Shown piece by piece: positions 9,418-19,059 of a stretch of DNA of 64,000 bases. How positions within the stretch are numbered: the first letter of the stretch is position 1; every line of letters starts with the position of its first letter. The stretch is from Chloroflexi bacterium TSY (GTDB lineage: Bacteria; Chloroflexota; Anaerolineae; Caldilineales; Caldilineaceae). Under the pieces are notes generated by a model. That model was not told the origin of the DNA, did not search any database, and worked only from the letters and a program-made list of their open reading frames with translations. Both the position numbers and the translations under genes were made by a program. Where the stretch lies: NCBI GenBank assembly GCA_019217005.1, contig JAHBNG010000043.1, forward strand, positions 41,836-105,835, read 5' to 3'.

Positions 9418-10571
9418 GTGATCTCCTGCAGCGTCTCCAACAAGAGATCGATTTCTTCCTCCAGCATGAAAAAGGGAATGCTCGCCCGCAGTCCATCCGC
9501 CGAAATATAAAGCGGTTTGATGATGATATCCGACCGTTCACGCAAGGTCTGGGCCAATGTCGGACCATCCCAACCCGCTACACCAAAGCTGACCAGGCTG
9601 GCGGAGCTTTCTGGCGACAACGGCGTATAGCAGGTGACACGCGGATTGGCGGTCAGCCCTTCTTTAAGTCTGGTTGTGAGAGCCACCGTGCGAGACCATA
9701 TCTGCTCTAGATCGATATTGGTCAACCAGTCGGCGGCAAATGCCCAGGTGTGAACCAGCGGCCACGACCAAGGACCATACTCAAAGCGACCGGCCGTTTC
9801 TTTGAGGGCATAGGCATCACTTGCGAAGTCGATCCAGGATTCGGCGCGACCACCAGCGTAGGTTACCTGAAGTTCGGTCAGTCGCTCCCTGCGAATAAAG
9901 AGTAGCCCTGCGGCATACGGTGCGTACATCCACTTATAGGAGAGCAGCCCCGCAAAATCACAGCCCAGATCGTGCAGGTCAATGGGGTAAAGTCCTGCCG
10001 AGTGAGCCATGTCAAGAAAGGTCAATATCCCGCGCGAACGGGCCAATTGACAGATTTGCTTGACGGGCAGACGATAGCCCAAGTCCGTCGTGACATGGCT
10101 AATGGCAATTAGACGTGTTCGCTCGGTGAAGCGCTCCTCAAATGCAGCCAGTTGTGCATCGGCATTCTCTAAGAGAGGCACTTTGACGACTTCGATCCCT
10201 TTTCGGTCACGCAAGTGAAGTGTCGACAAAAAGAGTGCCGCTTCTTCTTCAGTTGTAATCAGGATCTGATCACCCGGCTGCCACTCCAGTCCACGCAAGA
10301 CAGTCTGATACCCTTCGCTCACACCCCGCATCAGACAGAGCGTCTCTGGCTTGACACCAAAAAAGTGGGCCAGACGCTGCATGGTCCGTTCCCGCCGAGG
10401 ATACTCCTCCTCCGGGTAGACAATGTGCAATGGACCACGTTCCAGCAACTCCTGCATCAGCCGCATGTGTTCTCTGGCAATAACGCCAGGAGTGACGCTG
10501 ACGCCTCCATTCTGAAACCATATATAGTTTTTCAGGGCAGGAATGTCATTTCGGATTGAGTGGATATTCAT
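9414..10571 (-). CDS. Class V aminotransferase (cysteine-desulfurase-like fold)
   Basis: A 385-residue PLP enzyme. ISHVTTDLGYRLPV and FLDMAHSAGLYPIDL (His and Asp for the cofactor) precede GLLSYKWMYAPYAAG, where the Lys forms the Schiff base. This is typical of the isopenicillin-N-epimerase/selenocysteine-lyase-like branch. No Cys loop typical of NifS/IscS is evident, so sulfur transfer is unlikely. It converges on the Gfo/Idh gene, sharing TTAA for both stops. The start at 10571 lacks a clear ribosome site. Confidence 0.85.
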   Translation of the reverse strand: MNIHSIRNDIPALKNYIWFQNGGVSVTPGVIAREHMRLMQELLERGPLHIVYPEEEYPRRERTMQRLAHFFGVKPETLCLMRGVSEGYQTVLRGLEWQPGDQILITTEEEAALFLSTLHLRDRKGIEVVKVPLLENADAQLAAFEERFTERTRLIAISHVTTDLGYRLPVKQICQLARSRGILTFLDMAHSAGLYPIDLHDLGCDFAGLLSYKWMYAPYAAGLLFIRRERLTELQVTYAGGRAESWIDFASDAYALKETAGRFEYGPWSWPLVHTWAFAADWLTNIDLEQIWSRTVALTTRLKEGLTANPRVTCYTPLSPESSASLVSFGVAGWDGPTLAQTLRERSDIIIKPLYISADGLRASIPFFMLEEEIDLLLETLQEIT

Positions 10572-10640
10572 TGCTGCGCGATTACCAGATGTGCTGTCGG
10601 AGGACTGTTTCAGGAGTTTCGATAAGATTGATACTTTTCT

Positions 10641-10982
10641 TCACGCTACGGCATAATCTGTATATTGCCGAAGTTCTGGGGGGTGAAATCCCAGGACGAT
10701 TTGCGTCTTAGGTATTTTGGCCTGCTCCAAATCTTCGGCAATCCCGTCTTCAGTGCCATCGCGCAAAATCCAGATTTTATCGTCGATAATGTCAATGTGT
10801 ACCAGACAGCTGTGAATTTGTTTGTCGCCTTCCCAACCGACATTGACTAACAAGTAACGATTCTTGGCACGATCAAAAACTGTTTCGGTTTGGATATTGC
10901 TATAGGCATATGGCACTGCTGCGTATTCGGTTAGAATTTGTTCGATAATCTCGGAGTAGCGATCCGGCGTTATTCTATCCAT
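10641..10982 (-). CDS. xisI: XisI-family protein
   Basis: The 113-residue protein matches XisI end to end: MDRITPDRYSEIIEQILTEY at the start, YLLVNVGWEGDKQIHSCLVH in the middle and LGFHPPELRQYTDYAVA at the end. XisH and XisI were described as factors controlling excision of the fdxN element in heterocystous cyanobacteria, but pairs are scattered in many genomes with no such element. The fold of the partner suggests a nuclease pair. The start overlaps the end of xisH by 13 bases, so the two are co-translated. Confidence 0.92.
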   Translation of the reverse strand: MDRITPDRYSEIIEQILTEYAAVPYAYSNIQTETVFDRAKNRYLLVNVGWEGDKQIHSCLVHIDIIDDKIWILRDGTEDGIAEDLEQAKIPKTQIVLGFHPPELRQYTDYAVA

Positions 10983-11470
10983 TCCACAATCTCCTTCGTT
11001 TCTGGAGCAAAAATTACTAATCGCAATCGTTTGTTCTTGAGCCGTATCTGCCCAATCGGTTCTTCAAATAGATCACGATATACTGTATAGCGAATAGCGA
11101 GATACAGAGTGCGGTCCGGATCTTGCTCACTCAAAATATCTTCATACAGTACAAACTGTCCAAGGGCTTTCTCCAAATCTTCTACACTGGATTTACCCAC
11201 GAAACTTTTCACTTCAATAGCTATCTTTTGCTTGCCTTTTTCGGCTGCAATTAGGCGTTCTGCACCTAAGTGCTTATCCGAAAAGTTCTGTGACGACGTA
11301 TTCTCGCCCGAGTGACTGCCTGGACTCACAACCACTCTTCGGATAGGTTCTAAGTCAACATACAGATCTTTCTTACCAATGCTCATTCTCAAGTAGTCAT
11401 GCGTAATCGTCCAACCATCGTCGATAAGAGCGGTTCTAACGTGATCGTGATAAATGTCTTTGGCTGCCAT
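10970..11470 (-). CDS. xisH: XisH-family nuclease-like protein with an 84-bp in-frame insertion
   Basis: The family parts are clear: MAAKDIYHDHVRTALIDDGW at the start, then KKDLYVDL, GAERLIAAEKGKQKIAIEVK and DLEKALGQFVLYEDIL. DL, ERLIAAE and IAIEVK correspond to the PD-(D/E)XK-like core. Between KKDLYVDL and GAERLIAAEKG there are 28 extra residues, encoded by 84 bp flanked by ACTTAG direct repeats (minus-strand reading), so they look inserted. The frame remains open and could yield a full-length protein with a surface loop, though the loop sits close to the active site. xisI follows with an overlap. Confidence 0.9.
   Translation of the reverse strand: MAAKDIYHDHVRTALIDDGWTITHDYLRMSIGKKDLYVDLEPIRRVVVSPGSHSGENTSSQNFSDKHLGAERLIAAEKGKQKIAIEVKSFVGKSSVEDLEKALGQFVLYEDILSEQDPDRTLYLAIRYTVYRDLFEEPIGQIRLKNKRLRLVIFAPETKEIVEWIE
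11272..11355. repeat. 84-bp in-frame insert in xisH
   Basis: The plus-strand direct repeats CTAAGT at 11266-11271 and 11350-11355 bound the extra 84 bp. Near the ends are inverted ATCCGAA (11276) and TTCGGAT (11338). The length is a multiple of three and the insert has no stop in the xisH frame. It resembles the protein-coding palindromic elements known from Rickettsia in style, not in sequence. I found no second copy in the window. Confidence 0.6.
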
Positions 11471-11526
11471 TGGTTTGTTTCAATTTGGTGCAACACTCAA
11501 AGTGTCCTGTCTGATTTTCAGATATG

Positions 11527-12714
11527 TTATACACCACCGCAGTAATGAGCTGCTGTTAAGGCATAGACCTGAGCACAGTGAACCAATTGTGACAGCGAAA
11601 CCCGCTCATGGTTTGAATGGGCCGTTTCGTGGGCAGGGCCATAATAGACGGTTGTAGCCCCTCCATCGTTGGCGTAAAGATTGGCATCTCCCACTAGTCC
11701 CATACCGATGAGATCCGGCACTGATCCTGCGACGGTTTGACCGGCGCTTTGCAAAGCGTTGATGATGGGATGATCGGGTGGGGTTTCAAAGGGTTCGCGT
11801 GCGGATGCTGCTTCCAACGATAGCACAAATGACAAGCCGGATTCTACAGACAACTGCTGGCAGAGGTCTTGCAATTCAGACTGAACATCGTGTAACGTGC
11901 GGCCTGGAGTCCAGCGGCGCGTGCCGGTCACTTTGATCGAGACGGGCAGGCGGTTGAACCAGTCGCCGCCATGCACCATACCGACGTTGAGCTGGTCGCG
12001 ACCGCAGAGGCGGTGGCTGGTTGTCACGGCAAAAGTTTCTTCAAGCTTCTGGAATTCGGTGAGCAGGCGACCAGTCCAATAGGCTGGGTTTTCGACGTAT
12101 TGGGTCTTGATGGTGTGAACGGGCCCGCGGTCGGTCTCAATCGTGATGTGAAAGATCGTTGAGCCCAGACTAGCTGCCCAGATTGCACAAGGCCCCTCGA
12201 CAATAATAATGGCATCGGTTTTGATCTGGCCCGACTGCAGATGTTCAATCAGCCGTTTGGGACCTTCTTTTTTGCCAACCGGGGTTTCGTGGCCGATCAC
12301 GCCAGTGAGCCAGAGATTGCCCTTCAACTGCACACCCGCTTTGCGCAGCGCTGACGCTCCATGAACCATCGCCACCAACCCACCCTTCATATCTTCAGTG
12401 CCGCGCCCAATCAACCAGTCGCCATCACGGCCTGGCGGTGTCGAGTTGCCAATGGGGATTGTGTCGGTGTGACCATTGAAGAGCAGGGCGCGTCCTGATG
12501 CGGGCTCGATCCCTTCGACCATTGTATAGACATTGGGACGGTTTGGTTCCACCTCCTCTGTCCTGACGGTAAACCCTTCACGTTGGAGCAAGTCGGCAAG
12601 AAATTGGCTGCCCTCACCCTCTGCTCCCGTCTCACTGCGTACTTTGATAAAATCGAGCGTATCGCGGGCAATTGCTTCGGGATCGATGTGTTGAAAAATG
12701 TTGGATGGATTCAT
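11527..12714 (-). CDS. M20-family metallopeptidase/deacylase (ArgE/DapE-like)
   Basis: The protein is ~395 residues from ATG 12714; a TTG six codons upstream is an alternative. FNGHTDTIPIG holds the first metal His and the conserved Asp, GRGTEDMKGGLVAM the bridging Asp, and VIGHETP a position near the usual general-base Glu-Glu (here His-Glu, an odd feature). YYGPAHETAHSNHERV contains the last metal His. Family members remove acyl groups from amino acids or cleave dipeptides with two zinc ions. It stands apart from the xisHI genes by 56 bases on the same strand. Confidence 0.85.
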   Translation of the reverse strand: MNPSNIFQHIDPEAIARDTLDFIKVRSETGAEGEGSQFLADLLQREGFTVRTEEVEPNRPNVYTMVEGIEPASGRALLFNGHTDTIPIGNSTPPGRDGDWLIGRGTEDMKGGLVAMVHGASALRKAGVQLKGNLWLTGVIGHETPVGKKEGPKRLIEHLQSGQIKTDAIIIVEGPCAIWAASLGSTIFHITIETDRGPVHTIKTQYVENPAYWTGRLLTEFQKLEETFAVTTSHRLCGRDQLNVGMVHGGDWFNRLPVSIKVTGTRRWTPGRTLHDVQSELQDLCQQLSVESGLSFVLSLEAASAREPFETPPDHPIINALQSAGQTVAGSVPDLIGMGLVGDANLYANDGGATTVYYGPAHETAHSNHERVSLSQLVHCAQVYALTAAHYCGGV

Positions 12715-12941
12715 GGTTCGCTCACTTATCAAGTATACTGAGCAGCGCCATAAAATAACACTTTTTAGTCGAGAAAGAATGTTATAATGTGCTGCTGCGG
12801 AGTATAAATCGGAGTTGAATGGTAAAAGTGTAGCATATCCAACGGGAAACAGGGAAAGAAATTAGAATTCGGAAGCGGGTTTTTACGGATACGCGAGGAA
12901 TGCTCAAACAGAAATAACTCTTATGTGGAGTAACAAGAAGC

Positions 12942-13004
12942 CCCTATCTACTGAAAAGAGCAGGGGACCCATTGACGTATCTGTGCTCTTTTCAGTAGAT
13001 AGGG
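12942..13004. repeat. Perfect 20-bp inverted repeat
   Basis: Arms 12942-12961 (CCCTATCTACTGAAAAGAGC) and 12985-13004 are perfectly complementary around a 23-base loop. It lies just past the stop of the exported repeat protein gene (minus strand) and upstream of the M20 gene. No T tract follows on the minus strand, so a standard Rho-independent terminator is not shown. The rest of 12715-13026 has no gene that I can see. Confidence 0.6.
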
Positions 13005-13026
13005 TTGTGGAGGGAAAAGCGGCAGG

Positions 13027-15091
13027 TTAAGGAACTAGATGCCAGATAATCTCTTGATCATCTGGGCCAACGGTCATGGTAAAGGTCGGACTAACCCAGT
13101 TGTTGCCGACAGTCTTGTAGGTGATGTCAATATTCGCAGGGAAGAAGAGCGAACCGCCATCAGGTATCGTACCAACCCCTTCAATTTCTGTGCTGAGTAG
13201 AGGTGCAACATCAGTTGGCAAGTCGAAGCTGAAGGTGACATCAGAAAAGGTGACATCCCACGGTTGCGTGCCAAGGGCAAATGTAGTGGTTTGCCAATCA
13301 CCGATGATGCTGTTGTGCAGACCACGGTATGTGACGGTTGCGTTGGGAGGGAAGCGCATGGCTTGCCCTGTTGCAAGTTGCGCCACATTCTCAACCTCTA
13401 CCCGATACGGATCACCCAGTGGTTGACCTCCACCGATGATGGTCAGTTGAGCAGTAGCAAAGTGAGCGTACCAATTCTGAAGACCGGGCTGATCAAAGGT
13501 AATGCTCTGCCAGGGTCCAAGGATATTGCTCTTGCGCAGACGATAGGTGATAGGCGTGCCAACCGGCAGGTACAGGAACTCATCACTAACGATCTGCTCA
13601 ACATTTTCTACCTCCAAGCTGAGTCCTGGTCCAATCACGTTGGCATTGGTGAAGATTTCCGCCACGTCGCAAGGATGACCATCGCCATCCTGATCCCCGT
13701 CTCCATCGCTGCAGAACTGGACGGCTGGAGCAGCAAAGTGAAAGTACCACGGCTGGGGTGCAGCGTGAAAGCCCTCATTACCTGCATTGGGTAGATTCAG
13801 ATTGCCTTCTGGTTGGCTCTTGTCAACGTGGAGCCAAGGACCGACATGCATCCCTTTGATATGACGGAAGCGCACATCTGCATCGGGAGGCAGCCGCATG
13901 ATATCGCCGCTGACCACAACTGCCAGATTTTCTACCTCGCCAGCAGGGTATGGACCACCAGCATCATCTCCATTGGCAAAGACATCACTCGCATCGCAGA
14001 GATGACCATCGCCATCCTGATCTCCATCTCCATCGGCACAGAGTCCAATGGTGAGACGAGCAAACTGGAGGAACCAGTCATTGACGCCTGGAGCGAAGTT
14101 CGTCTCCTGCCAAGGGCCAACCACAGCACCTGTGCGTAACCGATAGGTTGTTGTAACGCCTGCGGGCAAATAAATCGTATCTCCGGTTGTAAATTGGCTT
14201 ATGAGGGCAAAGTCCACGCTGGGCCACGGCCCTTTGGCAATATCGGCATTGGTGAAGATATCATCTGCTTCACAGCCGTCGCCCTCCGGATCATCACAGA
14301 GCTGAACATGGACGCCAGCAAATTCGTGTCGCCATTCGCCATCAGTCAGATCATCGGGGAAGGTAGCCTGAAGCCAATTGGTCGCCACACCATCGCGCCG
14401 CAGTCGATAGTTGACGGTCGTACCGTTGGCTACAGTAAACGAATCGCCAGTGCGGAACTCACCTAGCCCCTCAACATCGATCAATGCCGGATCGCTACTC
14501 GAAATGACGTCGCCACTGTCATACCCATCACCGCTGCTATCACTCCAAAGAACAACATTGACTGTGGGACTGACTGGTGGGCTGGGTTCGATAAATTCTA
14601 ACCCATCGACAAAGCCATCCGGGGCACCTGGTACGGTAAAGGAGGAAAGCAAGTTTCCATCTAGATCGATATTACGGACTGTTGAATCGTCTCCCACCCA
14701 CAGTGTATCAGTCTGTGGGTCGTAGCCCAAACCTCCTGTGACGTACCCGTCGGCCACAAAGAGTGTTTCACTATAAACACCTGTATTGGGGTCGACGATG
14801 ATGACGACACCAGAATTGAAGTGGAGGCAACCGAATTCACAGAAAGAGACATAGAGTCGATCACGTTCCGAATCATAGGCAACCCCTAGTGGAGCCATCT
14901 GGTTGATATTGCTTTCGGGAACCGTGTCCGGCATCTCGTATGCAGCCTCTCGCATTTGGTTTTGCGGATCGATCTTGGCCAATGCTCCCCCATGCTCAAC
15001 CCGCCACAAACGTTCGCGTGTAGAGTCCCACGCCATATCGTGACAGCAGGCATCTTCTCCCGTTAGACCGGCCACAAATGTATAGCTTACT
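13027..15091 (-). pseudogene. Exported repeat protein, 3' part, out of frame
   Basis: This part continues the protein begun at 15770 but in another frame, because AGCTTACT is duplicated at 15084-15099. It has ~690 residues. The first ~170 finish a propeller domain (YDSERDRLYVSF, GLGYDPQTDTLWVGDDS). Then come five or six ~90-residue units with a repeated core like GPWQETNFAPG...WFLQFA, and acidic DGDGDQDGDGH...CD stretches typical of calcium-binding thrombospondin-3-like loops. It ends IIWHLVP without the Leu-Pro tail. If translated alone from GTG 15075 it would lack a signal peptide. Confidence 0.8.
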
Positions 15092-15770
15092 AGCTTACTG
15101 GAACTGTAAAGGTCAACTGAACAGTCAGTCCATCTGCTGAACGCTTTTCGATTTTGCCGTAGACATCGCTGAAGTAGAGGTCCTGACCATCGAAGGCAAT
15201 GCCTGAGAGAGGTAGATCGTTCAGGGTTTGGAGGACGTTGCCACTTGTATCCATCTGAAAGGCATCGTATCCAGTGGTTGGCGTCTGGGAATTGTTTCCG
15301 ATCCAGAGAGTACCAGAAGATGTTGTTGTCGCGCTCGTTGTCACGTCTAAAGCCTTCGCGGAAAACAAGTTAGATGCACGCCGATTATTTTGTAGGTTAT
15401 TCGGAGTGAAAGAAACCAGGGGATATCTTTCATCTATACTATAGTACTTAGGCTGAATCGCAGTCGATTCGCCCGAATAAGTCGATGATTCCTGCACGGT
15501 TTTGCCGTTGGAATCTGCGGACGCCACGGTCACCAACCCGAACGCCAATAGGATCGAAATGAGAGCACCAAGCCCCTTCGTCTTTAGCCGTTCCAGAGAA
15601 ATAAATCCCTGACTTGCCAAGTCGATTTCTCTGGAACGGCTTGAGCTTTTCCATATCAAATTGGGGATTATAATTGTTGGAAAAGCCTTAGACACTGTTG
15701 TTGCCCAGAGAGCGTCGATGCGTGACGCACAAATCGACGCTCTAAACCTTTGCTGATTGCAATTGGTCAT
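15090..15770 (-). pseudogene. Exported repeat protein, 5' part with signal sequence
   Basis: It begins at ATG 15770 (ribosome site GAAAGGGAA) or upstream to 15827. The segment KGLGALISILLAFGLVTVASA is a signal-peptide-like stretch, but it lies ~60 residues in because a MITE E copy (15587-15687) and a small palindrome occupy the N-terminal codons. The true original start is therefore uncertain. The mature part has propeller-like LWIGNNSQTPTTG and GIAFDGQDLYFSDV, then stops at 15090. Deleting one 8-bp repeat joins TFTVPVS directly to YTFVAGLTGED in one frame, giving a ~900-residue exported protein. Confidence 0.75.
15587..15687. mobile_element. MITE family E copy (two adjacent hairpins)
   Basis: GCCGTTCCAGAGAAAT pairs with ATTTCTCTGGAACGGC, then GCTTTTCC pairs with GGAAAAGC. 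TTA flanks both sides (15584-15586 and 15688-15690), consistent with a 3-bp target duplication. Related copies are at 29341-29440 and, cut by an IS, at 31535-31546 plus 33164-33230. Here it is read through by a protein-coding frame. Confidence 0.75.
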
Positions 15771-15823
15771 TTTATTTTCCCTTTCAAGTGATAGATTTGG
15801 CCAGTTCAAAGTCATCACATACC

Positions 15824-15940
15824 GCACTCGCTCATAAATTTATGGGCTCATCTCAGAAAATTGTGTAAATCGGTGTTTTTGACAGAGACTAAATCTTGCA
15901 TTCGCACACTTTCGTCTGATGAGCGAATTTATGGCAGTGC
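15824..15940. repeat. Inverted repeat upstream of the exported protein gene
   Basis: GCACT...CATAAATT (15824-15840) faces AATTTATGGCAGTGC (15926-15940). It lies in the 240-base gap between the decayed IS701 and the exported protein gene, so it could overlap the promoter. Near 16023 a GGAGG-preceded GTG opens a 22-codon frame that ends inside the IS. It may be the start of an interrupted gene, but I cannot identify it. Confidence 0.45.
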
Positions 15941-16065
15941 TCAGTATAGCGTGGAACCATTGACGGTTCGGCAGTGAAGGCATTGACGATTCGTCAATAT
16001 TGATTCATCACGGAGGCATACAATCGTGAAGATCGCTCAACTTGAATTTGAAGATCGGCTTAATA

Positions 16066-17735
16066 CTACTGTGCATCAAGTAAAGGCTCGATAATGTTCG
16101 ATTTTTGCACAAGATAATGCGAGCGTTTAGCGGAAGCAAGACGACGTTGCTTGTAGCGAAGGCGCTCGATAGTCTCAGCGAGTGTCAAGACAGGTTTAGG
16201 CAGAACGGCATGGAGAAGTTCAACAACCTGTGGCAAAGTGAGAGCGGGGGCATCATATTTGAGGAAAAACTGAGAACGAGCCAAGAAACCAAAGGCCAAA
16301 ATGACTAAGGTCATATGATGATGCCAACCGAGCCAACTGCGAGTTTCATATTCGTTGAGTCCGAGAAACTGCTTGGCTTGTTCAAAATGGTTTCAATGGG
16401 CCAACGCAAAGCAGAAACAGTGGCGAAGTCATCCAAGGAAGTCTCAAGGGTGCATTGGAGAAAGTATTGCAGAGAGCAATCGGGATTGCGGCGGACGATG
16501 AGCCAGAGAGCAGAACCGGGGAGCCATTGCGGACAGAGACAATGCGGCGACAAGCAATGGAAGCAACGATGAAGCCCTTGGAGCCCTCTTTGAGAACATG
16601 CTGTTGCCACTCATGCTCCTGGAAGGTGTCAGCGAGTTGAGCAACGGTGAGAGGCGTAGGTTCACCAGGCCGGACGCGGAGCTTGAGCTTTGCGCCCGCG
16701 TCCAGATGATGCGGGCAGATAGGTCTGGGGCTGGAGGTCCAGACACGAGTCTCTTTGGGCACTTCAGCAAAGTAGCTGTAAGCGGTTTGGCCATCAATGC
16801 AGTCAAGCAGATGAGTATCTTTGCCAAAGGCTTCATCCATAGTGATCCAGCGGATGGGCAACGCACCCAGGGCGTGCGTCTGCTCAATCATGGACCAAGC
16901 CAATTCATTTTTTGTTTGGAAGGTCAGGTCAGTGGGAAGACCGGTTTTGTACCGCTTCTCTGCATACTCATCACTAAACCATTCTTGGGGGATATACAAC
17001 CGACAGTTCAGTAAGGTATAGCCATGAGAGCTATTATATCCCAGGAAGACTCCGGCTTGACAGTTGGCGATCTTGCCCAGTTCGCCACACCGCTGCCGCT
17101 TGACGCCCACTGACTCTTCTCCTTGCTTGGGAATGTCGCTCCCATCCAGGAGTAAGACGCCATTTGCGTCTCCCAACAACTCACCTGTCTGTCGAGTATG
17201 TTCCGCCAGCATCGCTTCACCGCTCCAGCGGCTCTGACCCACAAAGCTTTGCAGGGGGCGTACACCCGATTCTCCTACTGTCGCCAGCGCGATGTTCTCG
17301 GCCGATTTGCGTTTGATTTCGGGGTCTAACAAGCCTCAGTAGATCCAAATTTGGCGTTTTTGGCTATTTTCAGTCGAGATTGCAGGGATTTTGGAGTCAT
17401 TTATTCAGATTTCGGTTACAGAAAACAACCTATTTCATATCTGAAAATCGCCCAAATCTAACGCAAAAACTAGATATCGACCGGCAAATTTGTATTTATG
17501 TCAACTGTTTAGCCAGAATTCTCTCTCAAAACCTGAAATTTGGATCTACTGAGCCTCGCATGTAGTGGTACGCATGCTCTCTCTGAGCCACATGGCTGAA
17601 GTATGGACTATATATGGCATGATACTCCTGGAGTTGGTCGGCCAGTGCCGCCAGTTGCTCTTCTGTCAGTTCCAGCAGCGGCGGGCTTTCCAGTTGGCTG
17701 TAGTCATATTGATTGACTGCTTGAGCAAGTTTCAT
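16066..17735 (-). pseudogene. IS701-family transposase, frameshifted and split by MITE A
   Basis: Read from ATG 17735: TEEQLAALADQLQEYH, then a MITE A (17337-17551), then ALATVGESGVRPLQSFVG, LLLDGSDIPKQGEES (first Asp), WITMDEAFGKD (second Asp) and ALRWPIET (Glu region), and finally MTLVILAFGFLARSQ. This is the IS701 transposase layout, ~480 residues. Two frame changes, near 16540 and 16385, break it. The ends of the IS are not clear; I see no convincing terminal inverted repeat at ~16060 or ~17780. Confidence 0.82.
17337..17551 (+). mobile_element. MITE family A copy, 215 bp, in IS701 transposase
   Basis: CAGTAGATCC ... GGATCTACTG, with AGCCT at 17332-17336 and 17552-17556. Removing it and one AGCCT joins YHYMRGL to LDPEIKRKSAE in the transposase frame. 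The sequence is almost identical to the copies at 5211, 17786 and 45103. Confidence 0.92.
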
Positions 17736-17785
17736 CTTGATTTCCTTTCATCGAAGACTGCTTCATTTTATTGGCTCTTCAGTCT

Positions 17786-18000
17786 CAGTAGATCCAAATT
17801 TGGCGTTTTTGGCGATTTTCAGTCGAGATTGCAGGGATTTTGGAGTCATTTATTCAGATTTCGGTTACAGAAAACAACCTATTTCATATCTGAAAATCGC
17901 CCAAATCTAACGCAAAAACTAGATATCGACCGGCAAATTTGTATTTATGTCAACTGTTTAGCCAGAATTCTCTCTCAAAACCTGAAATTTGGATCTACTG
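17786..18000 (+). mobile_element. MITE family A copy, 215 bp
   Basis: Complete element with AGTCT duplicated at 17781-17785 and 18001-18005. It separates the 5' side of the IS701 remnant from the WD40 fragment that starts at 18006. The target AGTCT equals that of the copy at 5211 and is one base from AGCCT at 17332, suggesting target preference. Confidence 0.92.
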
Positions 18001-18005
18001 AGTCT

Positions 18006-19059
18006 ATCTATCTCTTCCGCAGGTTTGCTGCCCGATGGGATACTGTTGGCGGCTGGCGGTGGCAAAGGGTGGTGCTATGTTTGGATCATCAATGGCACGA
18101 TGGAAACTGCTTCTGATAGCGTTGATTCTAATATCGAGAAGAGGGAAGGACGCGCTACGTATCGTCACCCGCTCAAGGGGCACAAGGGGGCAATTAGAGA
18201 TGTTGCTTTTCGTCCTGATACACTACAACTCGCCACAGCTGGTGATGACCGGACAGTGCGCATTTGGGATGCCCAGAGCGGACAATGCCTCACTATTCTC
18301 CAGAACCACACGGACGACGTTCGGTGTTTGACTTATAATCGTCAAGGAACCCTGCTAGCCAGCGGTGACGAAGATGGCGTGATCCATCTATGGCGTATTG
18401 ACAAGTGGGGACATTATCAACTGCGACAGACAATTCAAGCAAATCATCATGGCCTGCGGTCAATGGCCTTTAGCCCTGACGGGCAGACGCTGGCTGCTGG
18501 CACACATGATCGTACTTTGCGGCTTTGGGATATTGAGACGGGTGCGTGTCTACAGGCTGCTAATCTGACCATCAGTGCATCGGCAGTCGGTTTTGATCCG
18601 AAAGGCGCGCGGCTGGTGACCGGTCAAGCCGATGGCATCATCCAGATTTGGGATTTCTCAGATCGAACCCTGGGTACTCCCACCCAGATTTTCCGGCATG
18701 CCCAGGCGGTTGTCAACGCAGTGGCTTTCAGCCCATCAGGCGAGCTGTTAGTCAGTGGTGCCACTGACGCGACACTGCATGTTTGGGATCCAACTACTGG
18801 AGAGGAAATTTATGCGCTAGACGGGTATCCTCAGGGGATATCGGATATTGCATTCTATCCAAACCACAATCTATCGGTGATAACAGGAAACGATGGCTGG
18901 ATTCGACTATATGATATTGCGTCTCGTACCTTGCTGCACACTTTGAAAGCACCTGGCCCCTACGCCGGCATGAACATCACCGGCGTTACCGGCATCAGCG
19001 ATGCGCAACGTGATGCACTGAGGGCCTTGGGGGCAGTGGAGGATGATGGGGTGATATAA
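18006..19059 (+). pseudogene. WD40-repeat regulator, 3' part only
   Basis: About 350 native residues in one open frame, made of WD40 blades (FRPDTLQLATAGDDRTVRIW, FSPDGQTLAAGTHDRTLRLW, FSPSGELLVSGATDATLHVW). It ends in the tail NITGVTGISDAQRDALRALG, nearly the same as the end of the next gene at 24592. That tail is typical of Chloroflexota NB-ARC-WD40 proteins, so the missing 5' part was probably a DNA-binding/NB-ARC region lost when IS701 and MITE A arrived. TAATG overlaps its stop with the next start, so the two were coupled. Confidence 0.8.

Noticed and set aside
10641..11470. XisH/XisI as proof of an fdxN-type excision element
   Set aside because: No recombinase gene or split nif gene is visible, and such pairs are widespread without any excised element.
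12942..13004. Rho-independent terminator
   Set aside because: The stem is perfect but no T tract follows on the relevant strand; kept only as an inverted repeat.
16023..16090. GTG-started 22-codon frame before the IS701 remnant as a real small gene
   Set aside because: It has a good ribosome site but runs into the IS and has no homologue that I recognise; mentioned only as a possible interrupted gene.
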